From NCBI RefSeq assembly GCF_003994235.2, contig NZ_RYFG02000090.1:1-42001 (forward strand): a stretch of DNA of 42,001 nt, written 5' to 3'. The stretch is from Candidatus Methylobacter oryzae. GTDB taxonomy: Bacteria > Pseudomonadota > Gammaproteobacteria > Methylococcales > Methylomonadaceae. The translations under genes and the position numbers were made by a program. Below, piece after piece: positions 17,625 through 26,314 of this stretch. Positions within the stretch are counted from its first letter, which is position 1. Every line of letters begins with the position of its first letter. A model generated the notes under the pieces. It saw only the letters and a program-made list of their open reading frames with translations. It was not told the DNA's origin and did not search any database.

Positions 17625-18253
17625 AAGAACAGTTCCTGCTGCTCGCCGTCGTTATTGCCGGCGGCGTGCTGGTCCAAATCCAGGCTTTCGGCATCGTTCA
17701 AAAAGGCGATCAGGCCGTGCAGGTAGTTGATTTTACCGGTCGCGATATAAACCGAGGCCTGGGGATTGGGCCGGACCAGGTAACCTGCTTGTTCCAGTTT
17801 TTGCAGCACCCAGGCTAATTGCTCGTTCAAGCCGGGCCTGTTGGTCTTGAACAGCGTCAACTGCGTCAGCCGGTTCAATTGTTCCGACAGCGATGGTTCA
17901 TGCTCTATCGCTTGCAGCAATTGATGCAGGCGGATTTCGTCGCGGGCGCGGATCGGCATGTCCTGGCCCAACGCGGTCATGACCATATCCATCCATTCGA
18001 CGACCGGCCGCAATTGCGAGCGCACTTCGGAAAACGCGTCCCGGATCGCGGCGCGATTGCTGTCGTCGACCACGGTGTAAGCGGCGTAAAACAGTTCGCC
18101 GTCCAGATTCAGCAATTCCCGGTCCAGCGGCTTCAGGAAGGTATTGATCTTGTCGGCATTGGTTGCGTGCGATAAATACTCGAACGCATCCGGGAACGCG
18201 GTCGGGCAGATGAATTGACCGTTCAGTAACGCTTCCACGACTTGCTTAAACAT
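17621..18253 (-). CDS. jetB: JetB-like (MukE) subunit of the second Wadjet system
   Basis: A 210-residue protein, the same length as the first JetB but diverged from it. It has a helical N-terminus (QVVEALLNGQFICPTAFPD), a mid-region rich in acidic helices, and a C-terminal winged helix (LQKLEQAGYLVRPNPQ, then VYIATGKINYLHGLIAFLND). It ends in the tail GEQQELFL, which resembles a sliding-clamp binding peptide. The start overlaps the jetC end by eight bases and the stop overlaps the jetA start by four, so the whole operon is translationally coupled. Confidence 0.8.
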   Translation of the reverse strand: MFKQVVEALLNGQFICPTAFPDAFEYLSHATNADKINTFLKPLDRELLNLDGELFYAAYTVVDDSNRAAIRDAFSEVRSQLRPVVEWMDMVMTALGQDMPIRARDEIRLHQLLQAIEHEPSLSEQLNRLTQLTLFKTNRPGLNEQLAWVLQKLEQAGYLVRPNPQASVYIATGKINYLHGLIAFLNDAESLDLDQHAAGNNDGEQQELFL

Positions 18254-21200
18254 CGGCGGTCTCCTTGGCTAAGGTGTTCAGCAGTTGATCCAACTTGCTT
18301 TGCGGCAATTCCACTTCGTGCAGTTTTTGCTGGTTTATCAAATAGCGGCGCTTGAACAGACCCAGCACGTGACGGTCCGCAGTCGGCGTCGCGGACAAAA
18401 TTTGGATATTCTGTTTGGCCAGCAGTTGCATCATCGCTTCGATGTTTTCCGGCGCTAGGTCGCCCAGTTCGTCGATCGGCCAGCAGACTACTGTCGGGCT
18501 TTGCTTGCGCAACATCGACGTAACGCCGGTAAAGAATGTGATCAAGGCCAGGTAAGACAGGCCGGTGGAACTGACGTCCTTCAGCTCCTTGGCATTGCGG
18601 GCGTGCTTGAGTTGGCCGTTTTCGGAAATGCTGAATTCAATATCGAACAGCGCCAAATGTTTGATTTTGACGCCGGTTGCCGGCAGCAATGCGGTCAACT
18701 CGCCCATGGCTTGCACCAGCGCGTCCGGAACGTCGTTATGGCCGATCAAGTCGGCGTTGTCGCGGTATTGGCCGTAATGGTCGCCGAATTTCTTTAATGC
18801 CTGCCAATATTCCAGGTCGCTCATTTTAGAGCGCACGTTGACGGTGATTTCGCCGAGCGCGGCGAAATAGCGTTCCTCGCTGACGTATTTCGACAACTCG
18901 CTGCCGGTATGTCTGATCGCGTTCTCGAAGTTATGCAAGTGCTGGTAGAAGTTGTTGACGCTGGACGCATGCAATTCGATCTGCTGAGCGGTGGCCTGTT
19001 TGACATGTCCGACCATTTGCAGCACGTTCAGCAAAGGTTGTTCGATGCTCAGCATTTCGGCTTGTGGAAGTTCGCTGCCGTGGGCGGCCGCATTGACCGC
19101 TTCCGACCAGGCTTCGGCCAATTGGCTGCGCTGGTGTTTGTTGAACAGTTGCACCAAGGCTTGCTTGCCGCTTTGAATGTCGCGCTCCTGGCGCTTGCGC
19201 GCTTTCAGGGTATCCTGCGTTAGCCGCGGCAGCGTGCCGGGCGCGTATTCGGGCTGGTCCTCCGCGCGGATCGGCGCGCAGCCCCGCAATTGATCGGTAC
19301 ATTGCTCCAGTTGCGCCAACAGGCTGTTGTTTTTCTTTAGTTGCTCTTCCTGGATGCCGATTTGTTGATTCAACTGCGCCCGTTGCCGTTGATAATCCTG
19401 TTTCAGCCGCTCGATTTCGTCCTGCAACTGCCGGATTCGGCGCTGGCAGTCGTCGCGCTGCCGGCACAGTTCAGGATGTTGTTGCCAGCGGTTTTGCAGC
19501 CAGTCTTGGTACTCTTCGGCTTTGCGTTGGAAACTTCGCGCTTCTTTTTCGCGGCGCTCGGCTTCCTTCAGTTTGGCGCTCAATGTAACGACGGTATCGT
19601 CGCTGCCGCTGGCTTTTAAATCGCTTTTCAGTTGTTGCTCGATGCGCTGTTGCTCCTGCTTGAACTGCACGCTATCGGTTTCGATGTGCTCGGCTATCGT
19701 CTCCAGCAGGTTTTTACAGTCGGATTCGATGATGCCTTTGCGAGCCAGATGCTCGTCCTGCAAGGCTTCCAGCGCCTGCTTGTGTTCGGCTTCGATGCCG
19801 GCCAGGGCTTGGTCGCAGGTTTTGATTTCGGCGGACAAGCGGTTAATTTCCTGTTCCAGTTGCTGCCGGGCTTTTTCGGTTTCGGCTTTGACCTGGTCGG
19901 CCAGCGCATTGGCTTCGTTGCGCAAGGTTTCTTCCTGGCTCTCGGCCTGCTTCACGCGCTGTTGCGCGGCGTCAAATGCCGATTTGGCTTGCTCGCGCAG
20001 TTTATTGGCGGCATGCAAGCCGGATTCGAGCCCGTCGCATTCCTTGCCGAGTTTAGTCACCTGCTCGAACAGGGCTTTTTCCTGTTGTTCCAACTGCGCC
20101 TTGTCGGCCGTCAAATAGCTGCGATCGGCCAAAACCTCCAGGTTGATGCTAAGTCCGTAAAAGTCGCTGCCCGGCTGGCCGCTCCAGTGCGGATTCAGGC
20201 CGCTATGGTCCAGCAATTCCGGCGCGATGACCCGGCCTATGTTCTGTTGCCAGCCTTCGGCTTCCTGTTCCAGGAAATATTGCAGCGAACCGGGCTCCGG
20301 GCGCAGGCGTTTCTGGCAGTCGGCATGAAGCTCGCGGCTGCGTTTCAGTTCGATTTTTTTGTCCTTAAGCTCTTGTTCGGTTTGCTGGAAATGGCTCAGT
20401 GTCTGTTGGTAATCGTTTTGCGCTTTGGCCTGGATTTGATAAGCCTGCTTGGTGGCTTGGCCGGCCGCTTCCAACGCGTCCCGGTTTTTCTGCTGTTGTT
20501 CGGCCAACGCGGCCGGAACCGGCGGATTTTTCTGTTGATTTTGTTTGATTTGGAACTCGGTCGAAAATTGCCCGCGTTGCTCTTTGACAGGATGCAGGCG
20601 CGCTTCTTTATCCTGAAACAAACGCTCCTTGCGCTGCTGGAATTCGGCATCCGCTTCCCGTAAGTGCTGGCTTTGCCGCAGTTGCGCGTCGGAACGCTGC
20701 TGTTGGTAGAGCTGGATTTGTTTTTCGTGCCGGTGCTGCAATTCGCTTGCTTGTTTTTCGTAGAAGCGTTTGATTTCCTGGGCTTTGTGCTCCAGCGCTT
20801 CCAGCTCGGCCTGGATGTCTTGCCGTTCTTTAGCGTATTGCTCGGCTTTGGCGGCTTTCAGCGTAAAGCTTTCGGCGCCTTGCTCTTCAAAATCCAGTTT
20901 TTTCGCTTCCAGCATGCCGATCTGGTGGCTTAAGTCTTTCAGGCGGCTGTTGGCTTCGATCAACTCATCGTCTTTAGGCTCCAGTTGTTGCTTGTGAGCT
21001 TGGTGCAGTTGGTCGCGCTGGCCGCTTAACTGTTTGATGCTGTTGTCCAGCGCTTTGGCTTCCTGCTCGCAATGTTTGTATTGGCCTTGCGCCAGAAAAT
21101 GCAGATGCGACAAAGACTTCAAGGTTTGCTTCAATTCCGCTACGGTTTGCAGCAAACGGTCGAAATCGCCGAGCTTGGCTTCGATTTCCCTGGACGCGTT

Positions 21201-21917
21201 CAGGTCGGCCAGCCAGGCGTCGATGTGTTGTTTGTTTAGTTGGAAAGGCTGTTGCTCGTCTTCGTTTTGGAAGAATGCCTGACTGAGCTTGCCGCGCGAG
21301 ATGTCGATCAGCATTTGTTTAATCACGTCGAAATCGCCGATTTTCTCGATCACCGAGCCGATGACTTTCTCGATGTGATTGATCGGCGTGGAGGCCATCG
21401 CGTAGCGGCTTTGCAACAGACGAAGGTCTTTTTTGCCGCCGCTCAGTTGATGGCATTGGATGACGCTGCAATAGTCGTCGACCGCGACGAACTTGGAGAC
21501 TTCCGCCGTCGGACGGTACAGGCGCTCGACACTGTGTGCATCGCGCGGGTAGCCGTTTTCATTGATGTAATAATCTTGTCGGTACGGCGCGTCGATGAAT
21601 TTGTATTTGGCCGCACGGCCGTCGCTTTGCACCATGACGTGGCACACCTGTTCATTGATACGTTGGTATTCGTAAACCAGGTAACTGCTGGCGCGCGGCA
21701 GGTAATAATCCAGAAAGCCTTTTTTACTGCCGCTGCCGCCGACGATATTGCTGGGGCGCTCGCCCCAGAATAATTGCATCAAGCGTAAAAAAGTGGTCTT
21801 GCCGGCGCCATTGGTGCCGCTCAAGTTGGTGTGGCCTTCCAGTTTAAGCAAAACCGTTTTGCCCGGCCAAAAGCTGTCGATCAGGATGATTTTTTTTAGT
21901 TGATATTGGTTAGGCAT
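18246..21917 (-). CDS. jetC: JetC-like (MukB/SMC) ATPase of the second Wadjet system
   Basis: A 1223-residue MukB-like ATPase. Walker A is GTNGAGKT (residues about 34-41). Very long Q/E/K-rich coiled coils (about 250-540 and 630-900) surround a short hinge. The C-terminal head has the signature SSTGLSYLALITFF and Walker B VVCWPIDELGDLAPENI. AAGGA precedes the ATG with good spacing. It is the first gene of this operon, unlike the type I locus, where jetC is third. The protein is MukB-like, but the neighbouring TOPRIM gene marks it as a Wadjet/MksBEFG-type defence system and not a housekeeping condensin. Subtype uncertain; possibly type III. Confidence 0.88.
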   Translation of the reverse strand: MPNQYQLKKIILIDSFWPGKTVLLKLEGHTNLSGTNGAGKTTFLRLMQLFWGERPSNIVGGSGSKKGFLDYYLPRASSYLVYEYQRINEQVCHVMVQSDGRAAKYKFIDAPYRQDYYINENGYPRDAHSVERLYRPTAEVSKFVAVDDYCSVIQCHQLSGGKKDLRLLQSRYAMASTPINHIEKVIGSVIEKIGDFDVIKQMLIDISRGKLSQAFFQNEDEQQPFQLNKQHIDAWLADLNASREIEAKLGDFDRLLQTVAELKQTLKSLSHLHFLAQGQYKHCEQEAKALDNSIKQLSGQRDQLHQAHKQQLEPKDDELIEANSRLKDLSHQIGMLEAKKLDFEEQGAESFTLKAAKAEQYAKERQDIQAELEALEHKAQEIKRFYEKQASELQHRHEKQIQLYQQQRSDAQLRQSQHLREADAEFQQRKERLFQDKEARLHPVKEQRGQFSTEFQIKQNQQKNPPVPAALAEQQQKNRDALEAAGQATKQAYQIQAKAQNDYQQTLSHFQQTEQELKDKKIELKRSRELHADCQKRLRPEPGSLQYFLEQEAEGWQQNIGRVIAPELLDHSGLNPHWSGQPGSDFYGLSINLEVLADRSYLTADKAQLEQQEKALFEQVTKLGKECDGLESGLHAANKLREQAKSAFDAAQQRVKQAESQEETLRNEANALADQVKAETEKARQQLEQEINRLSAEIKTCDQALAGIEAEHKQALEALQDEHLARKGIIESDCKNLLETIAEHIETDSVQFKQEQQRIEQQLKSDLKASGSDDTVVTLSAKLKEAERREKEARSFQRKAEEYQDWLQNRWQQHPELCRQRDDCQRRIRQLQDEIERLKQDYQRQRAQLNQQIGIQEEQLKKNNSLLAQLEQCTDQLRGCAPIRAEDQPEYAPGTLPRLTQDTLKARKRQERDIQSGKQALVQLFNKHQRSQLAEAWSEAVNAAAHGSELPQAEMLSIEQPLLNVLQMVGHVKQATAQQIELHASSVNNFYQHLHNFENAIRHTGSELSKYVSEERYFAALGEITVNVRSKMSDLEYWQALKKFGDHYGQYRDNADLIGHNDVPDALVQAMGELTALLPATGVKIKHLALFDIEFSISENGQLKHARNAKELKDVSSTGLSYLALITFFTGVTSMLRKQSPTVVCWPIDELGDLAPENIEAMMQLLAKQNIQILSATPTADRHVLGLFKRRYLINQQKLHEVELPQSKLDQLLNTLAKETADV

Positions 21918-21973
21918 TAATTTCCTTAAATGTATAAAGCTGAATATACGTTTTCAACTTTTGTTTCAATGCC

Positions 21974-22007
21974 GGAGTGCGGGCTATGCAAGCAGAGCTT
22001 GCACTCC
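21974..22007. repeat. Hairpin between arsA and the second jetC
   Basis: GGAGTGC (21974-21980) pairs perfectly with GCACTCC (22001-22007), and the stem can extend through GCT/AGC with a two-base interruption. It starts three bases past the arsA stop. No T-run follows on the minus strand, so it may stabilise the arsA mRNA end or be a REP-type repeat more than a classical terminator. Confidence 0.5.
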
Positions 22008-22009
22008 AA

Positions 22010-23785
22010 TTAGCTTTCGCTATGCCTGCTATTCTCGCCGGTTAACGCGAGCAGGCGTTCGACGCCTACCGGCTCGTGCCGAAGCAGCGGAACCACCGCA
22101 TAACGCCGGGCATGCTGATTGGCGACCGCGTTGATTTCGCGAAGCTCATTCATGGCTCGTTGGCGCAGCAAAGGCGAAGTGACTGAAGTCGCCGCGATAC
22201 TGTTATTGATAATCCACGCCCAAGGTTTTATGCCGGCACGGTTTAGGTCGGCTTGGAGATTGGCCGCTTCCAGAACCGGCGTAGTCTCCGCCAGCGTGAC
22301 GATCAGCACTTTGGTCAGCTCGGGATCTTGCAAGCGCATCAACGGCGTCGTGTAGTGCAAGCCGGAGCTTCCCATCTGGCGGTTGATCTCGCGATGATAG
22401 GCGCCGGTTGCATCGAGCAGCAGCAAGGTGTGGCCGGTTGGCGCTGTGTCCATCACTACAAATTTCTTGCCTGCCTCGCGGATGACCTGCGAGAAAGCCT
22501 GGAATACCGCAATTTCCTCGGTGCACGGCGAACGCAGGTCTTCTTCCAGCAGGGCCCGGCCCTGGGCGTCCAGCTTGGCACCTTTGGTCTCTAAAATATG
22601 CTGCCGGTAGCGCTCGGTTTCCGTATGCGGATCGATCCGGCTTACGTTCAGGCTGCCGATTGTTCCGTTCAAGGTTTCGCTCAAATGAGCGGCCGGGTCC
22701 GAGGTGGTCAGGTGCACCAGCAAGCCGCGACGGGCCAGTTCGACGGCGATCGCGGCAGCCAGCGTAGTTTTGCCGACGCCGCCTTTGCCCATTAGCATCA
22801 CTAAGCCGTGCCCATTCTTTGCAATGCCGTCAATCAATTCCGGCAAGCCGGGTTCATCGAGTTCAACTGCCGGATCGATAGAAGCTTGGGCTTGCGCCGG
22901 CGTAGCGCTTAGTAATTGCCGTAAGGCGGGGAGGCCGACCAGATTAAAGGGTTTAAGCGGCACATAATCGCAAGGGAGTTGCTGCAAAACCGCCGGGACC
23001 GCATTCAGGGCGGCTTGTTCGCGCTCGTGGATCGCGGCGGCCAACGGGTCGTTTTCTGCTTCGCTATCTGGAAGGATGCCGTTGACGATCAGGTATTGCT
23101 GCGACAGCCCAATCGAGGCCAGTTCTTTGTGAGTATGAGCGACTTCCCGCAAAGTCGCCTGTTGCGCGCGGGCCACCAGCATCAAGCGCGTGCGTTGCGT
23201 ATCGGCTAAGGCCTCGACCGCCGCTTTGTACTGGGCTCGCTGTTTTTCCAAACCGGCCAGAGGACCGAGACAAGAGGCATCGCCCTTGCCGGTTTCGAGA
23301 AAGCCGCTCCAGGCGCCGGGCAGTTGCAACAGCCGAATCGTATGCCCGGTCGGCGCGGTATCGAACACGATATGGTCGTAATCGGAGGTTAATGCCGAGT
23401 CGGTCAGCAGCGCGGTAAATTCATCGAACGCCGCGATCTCGGTCGTGCAGGCGCCGGACAGTTGTTCTTCGATGCCGGCCACGACCGTTTCCGGCAGCAT
23501 GCCGCGCACCGGGCCGACGATACGGTCGCGGTAGGCTTGGGCGGCAGCCTGGGGATCGATTTCCAGCGCGGCAAGATTCGACACGGCGGCAATCGCGGTG
23601 ATTCGGTTGCCGATGGCGGTGCCGAACACCTGCCCGACATTGGAAGCCGGATCGGTACTGACCAGCAGCACTTGCCGGCCGGCATCCGCGAGTTGAATTG
23701 CGGTCGCGCAGGCTATCGAAGTCTTGCCGACGCCGCCCTTGCCGGTAAAAAACAGGAAGCGCGGGGCTTGGTCGAGAAATTTCAT
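22010..23785 (-). CDS. arsA: ArsA arsenite-stimulated ATPase
   Basis: About 591 residues with two homologous halves. A1 has GKGGVGKTS and DTAPTGHT; A2 has a second GKGGVGKTT and DTAPTGHT. Metalloid-binding cysteines are visible in LSGACTTEIA (C113 with this start), SCLGP (C171) and SPCTEEIA (C420), close to the Cys113/172/422 of plasmid R773 ArsA. ArsA powers arsenite extrusion through ArsB or Acr3 and receives the metalloid from ArsD. I prefer the start MKFLDQAP at 23785, because it reproduces the Cys113 numbering and leaves workable spacing to GAGAG; MAAMKF at 23794 is possible. No permease gene follows. Confidence 0.93.
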   Translation of the reverse strand: MKFLDQAPRFLFFTGKGGVGKTSIACATAIQLADAGRQVLLVSTDPASNVGQVFGTAIGNRITAIAAVSNLAALEIDPQAAAQAYRDRIVGPVRGMLPETVVAGIEEQLSGACTTEIAAFDEFTALLTDSALTSDYDHIVFDTAPTGHTIRLLQLPGAWSGFLETGKGDASCLGPLAGLEKQRAQYKAAVEALADTQRTRLMLVARAQQATLREVAHTHKELASIGLSQQYLIVNGILPDSEAENDPLAAAIHEREQAALNAVPAVLQQLPCDYVPLKPFNLVGLPALRQLLSATPAQAQASIDPAVELDEPGLPELIDGIAKNGHGLVMLMGKGGVGKTTLAAAIAVELARRGLLVHLTTSDPAAHLSETLNGTIGSLNVSRIDPHTETERYRQHILETKGAKLDAQGRALLEEDLRSPCTEEIAVFQAFSQVIREAGKKFVVMDTAPTGHTLLLLDATGAYHREINRQMGSSGLHYTTPLMRLQDPELTKVLIVTLAETTPVLEAANLQADLNRAGIKPWAWIINNSIAATSVTSPLLRQRAMNELREINAVANQHARRYAVVPLLRHEPVGVERLLALTGENSRHSES

Positions 23786-23810
23786 AGCAGCCATGGCTCT
23801 CTGCTATTTT

Positions 23811-24173
23811 TTAACAGCAACTGCTGCCGCCGCAGCAACCGCCTGCAGGTTTGATTTCAATCGCCGGTTTGACGATCCCGGCCCAGCGCGACAGTTCGGC
23901 ACGGCTAGGATAGCGGCCGGCCAACGCCACTTCGCCGTCGACCAGGATCAGCGGTAAAGCCTCGGCGCCGGAGCGCTCAAGGAAGCTTTTTACGACCGCG
24001 CGCTCAGCAAAAGCCATCGGTTGCTGGGCCAGATTGAAGCGCTCTATTTGTGCGCCTTGTTGTTTGGCCCAATCGACATCGGCGGAAAAGTCGACTAATT
24101 GCTGGTCGACATCAACGCCGCAGACGCCGGTGCTGCAACACAACGCCGGATCGAATACTTGGATGATTTTCAT
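23811..24173 (-). CDS. arsD: ArsD arsenic metallochaperone and weak repressor
   Basis: A 120-residue protein, the family length. Cys12, Cys13 and Cys18 in ALCCSTGVCG are the As(III)-binding triad needed to hand arsenite to ArsA. Two further vicinal pairs at the C-terminus (GGCCGGSSCC) match the 112/113 and 119/120 pairs of ArsD. The ATG at 24173 is chosen because GGAGG lies five bases upstream and the Cys numbering then fits; an in-frame ATG at 24185 is less likely. It precedes arsA by 25 bases. Confidence 0.95.
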   Translation of the reverse strand: MKIIQVFDPALCCSTGVCGVDVDQQLVDFSADVDWAKQQGAQIERFNLAQQPMAFAERAVVKSFLERSGAEALPLILVDGEVALAGRYPSRAELSRWAGIVKPAIEIKPAGGCCGGSSCC

Positions 24174-24204
24174 AGGAGCCTCCATTAAACACAGTCAATA
24201 ACAA

Positions 24205-24927
24205 TTAGATAGCCGCTTGATTAACGCGCCGGGACAGTTCTTCGGCGCTTTCCTTCCGTTCGCTGTAACGGTCAACCAGATAAGGCGCCACGTCCCGTGT
24301 CAGCAGCGTGAACTTGAACAATTCCTCGATTACGTCCACAACCCGGTCGTAATAAGCCGAGGGTTTCATCCGGTTATTATCGTCGAATTCCATAAAGGCT
24401 TTGGCGACGGACGACTGGTTCGGGATGGTCAGCATGCGCATCCAGCGGCCCAGCACGCGCATTTGATTGACCGCATTGAAGGACTGCGAGCCGCCGCACA
24501 CCTGCATCAGCGCCAGCGTCTTTCCCTGGGTGGGGCGGATGGCGCCAATCGACAGCGGAATCCAGTCGATCTGGGTCTTCATGATGCCGGTCATGGCGCC
24601 GTGACGTTCCGGTGAACACCACATCATGCCTTCGGCCCATTGGGTCAGTTCCCGCAATTCGGCGACCTTGGGATGCGTCTCGGGCGCATCGTCAGGCAGC
24701 GGCAGGCCGCTGGGGTTGAAGATCCGCACTTCGCCGCCCATGGCCCGAAGCAGCCGGGCGGCTTCTTCAGCCAGCAAGCGGCTAAATGAGCGTTCGCGCA
24801 GTGAGCCGTACAACAGCAGGAAGCGCGGAGCGTGCGTGGCAGGCGCCGCCGGCCGCAACTGGGGCAGGTCCGGGACGCGGAACAGGCCGCGCTCGATGTT
24901 GGGTAAGTCATTCAATAAGTCGGACAC
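24205..24927 (-). CDS. arsH: ArsH NADPH-dependent FMN reductase
   Basis: A 240-residue flavodoxin-like protein. The FMN phosphate loop is [13 protein letters not shown], followed by the conserved [20 protein letters not shown] and [16 protein letters not shown]-like core. ArsH oxidises trivalent organoarsenicals to less toxic pentavalent forms and also acts as a quinone or metal reductase. The GTG at 24927 is preferred: AAGAGG lies six bases upstream and the encoded [20 protein letters not shown] is the usual ArsH N-terminus; a TTG start at 24978 would add 17 atypical residues. It lies between arsR and arsD in one transcription direction. Confidence 0.93.
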   Translation of the reverse strand: MSDLLNDLPNIERGLFRVPDLPQLRPAAPATHAPRFLLLYGSLRERSFSRLLAEEAARLLRAMGGEVRIFNPSGLPLPDDAPETHPKVAELRELTQWAEGMMWCSPERHGAMTGIMKTQIDWIPLSIGAIRPTQGKTLALMQVCGGSQSFNAVNQMRVLGRWMRMLTIPNQSSVAKAFMEFDDNNRMKPSAYYDRVVDVIEELFKFTLLTRDVAPYLVDRYSERKESAEELSRRVNQAAI

Positions 24928-24991
24928 GTTTGGCCTCTTAAAGTTCAAGGTAACAGGGGGGCGGATTTGCCGGTACAAAGAAAAAAGACAT

Positions 24992-25342
24992 TCATGGTAT
25001 TTGATCGCTATCCGTTTCAGTGCCGCAGCAGCCGGGTTCCGGCGCTTCGGAAAAGCAATGGCCGGAGCAGCACTCCTCGGTCAGGTAAACAATCAAATCC
25101 TGCATCAACGGCAGGTTGGCGCGGTAGCGTTGAAAGCGGCCTTCCTGGGTTACGCTCAGCAGTGCGGCGTGGGTCATCGCCTTTAAATGAAACGACAAAT
25201 TGGTTGGCGGCAGTTCCAGCGCCGTTGCGATTTCGCCCGCTACCAAACCGAACGGTCCGGCTTTTACAAGCAGCCTGTAAATATCCAGACGGACGCCGGA
25301 TGAGAGCGATTCAAAAATTGAGGTTGCAGTATTTTTATCCAT
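24992..25342 (-). CDS. arsR: ArsR-family arsenite-responsive repressor
   Basis: A 116-residue winged-helix repressor. The recognition helix region is [18 protein letters not shown] (about 44-61). The usual ELCVCDL sensor in helix 3 is absent. Instead a C-terminal cysteine cluster, C91-C92-x3-C96, with a second pair C105-C106, resembles the Acidithiobacillus-type ArsR, where C-terminal cysteines bind As(III). Binding should release the operator and switch on arsR-arsH-arsD-arsA. No clear Shine-Dalgarno precedes the ATG at 25342. A candidate operator lies at 25362-25391. Confidence 0.93.
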   Translation of the reverse strand: MDKNTATSIFESLSSGVRLDIYRLLVKAGPFGLVAGEIATALELPPTNLSFHLKAMTHAALLSVTQEGRFQRYRANLPLMQDLIVYLTEECCSGHCFSEAPEPGCCGTETDSDQIP

Positions 25343-25361
25343 TTTTCAATGCTACAACAAA

Positions 25362-25391
25362 GTTTGAAGTATTGAAACGATAATTTCAAAC
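25362..25391 (-). promoter_or_regulatory. Candidate ArsR operator
   Basis: An interrupted palindrome, GTTTGAA (25362-25368) and TTCAAAC (25385-25391), sits 20-50 nt before the arsR ATG with an inner TTGAAAC. ArsR proteins bind AT-rich dyads in this position, so autoregulation is inferred. A matching sigma70 promoter could not be drawn with confidence. Confidence 0.45.
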
Positions 25392-25416
25392 CCAGCGCGA
25401 TATTGCATATGCTGGC

Positions 25417-25947
25417 TTACTGTATATAAACGCTATCGGTCCAAGTTCCTAGGGGCGGAATTGAAGATGATGCGCTGCCGGTAAAATACCCGTTTTGCGC
25501 GCCATCGAATGAATAATAATCGAGATAGCCGGTGATCTTGTCCCCGGTTCCGCAATAATACAGCGCCGCGGAAGGGCCGCATACGCTGACTTTCTCATGA
25601 GTTCCGGCCGCAGCGTTAAGCGTGCCGCCACTCGCTTGGCCGTAGCCGTATTGAAAAGTCACTACGGTTATCCGGGAGCCGCCATGATCTTGCGTTGTTG
25701 CGGTTTGCAGGTCTTTCAGATATTCCCAGCCGGCATTGGATGAGCCGACCGCGTAAACTTGATAATACGATATGCCGGCAGGACCGGTCGGATTGATTTT
25801 GCCGGCTATGTCCACGCTCGGCAAATTCAAGCTCTGGCCGTCGATTGTATCGCCGGCGTAAACTTGACCGGCTTGAAAGCAAGCTGTCGCAACGACAGCG
25901 GCAATCGTCGGCAAATAACCCTCCGCTAATTTGACGATCTTTTTCAT
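25417..25947 (-). CDS. Secreted protein of unknown function
   Basis: A 176-residue protein with a signal peptide: basic MKKIVK, a hydrophobic core LPTIAAVVATACF, and probable cleavage at VYA-GD near residue 32. The mature chain is Gly/Ser/Thr/Tyr-rich (TFQYGYGQASGGTLNAAAG) with one likely disulfide (VCGPSAALYYCG), which suits a small extracellular beta-rich protein. The ATG at 25947 is chosen because AGGAGG lies nine bases upstream; an ATG at 25980 would add 11 residues without such a site. It lies upstream of arsR in the same direction but does not look functionally linked. Family not recognised. Confidence 0.7.
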   Translation of the reverse strand: MKKIVKLAEGYLPTIAAVVATACFQAGQVYAGDTIDGQSLNLPSVDIAGKINPTGPAGISYYQVYAVGSSNAGWEYLKDLQTATTQDHGGSRITVVTFQYGYGQASGGTLNAAAGTHEKVSVCGPSAALYYCGTGDKITGYLDYYSFDGAQNGYFTGSASSSIPPLGTWTDSVYIQ

Positions 25948-26155
25948 TTTTAAAAGCCTCCTGAATAGGTAGATATTCATCGATTTAGGAAGAAAGTTTC
26001 ATTTAGAGCAATTCTCGATTAATTAGAATTAATCCACTGCTAACCCTTTCTGTTAAGCAATAGAAGCTTATTCTGGCAAGGATGGAATCCCGTTTGCCGC
26101 GCCGAGCACCGACAACGGGCCGCCTTTTCTTTGAATACTTTCTTTTGGCGGAGCA

Positions 26156-26260
26156 CAAATTCGCCAGGAGCGAATTTGAACAGCCGATAAGGCTGGCCCG
26201 CAGGGCGAAAACCACGGATGGTTTTCGTAGCGAAAAGTATCTCGCCTTCGGGGGGCGAGA
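26156..26260. repeat. Array of four consecutive hairpins
   Basis: Four perfect stems follow one another. The first pairs 26156-26164 with 26170-26178 (9 bp, CAAATTCGC). The second pairs 26181-26185 with 26191-26195 (5 bp). The third pairs 26206-26214 with 26219-26227 (9 bp, CGAAAACCA). The fourth pairs 26240-26246 with 26254-26260 (7 bp, TCTCGCC). No credible gene lies between 25948 and 26314. This looks like a composite REP/MITE element. It lies between the NuoM-like gene end and the secreted-protein gene. Confidence 0.7.
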
Positions 26261-26314
26261 CCCCGATTCAAATAAACGTCGCTTTAGCGGCTCTTTAAGT
26301 AATAAAGAAATACT

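Noticed and set aside
19632-20663. 343-codon open frame antisense to the second jetC
   Set aside because: Leu/Phe-rich translation mirrors the Q/E/K-rich coiled coil on the other strand; no start signal or recognisable domain.
26156-26260. CRISPR array
   Set aside because: The four hairpins have different sequences and there are no regular repeat-spacer units.
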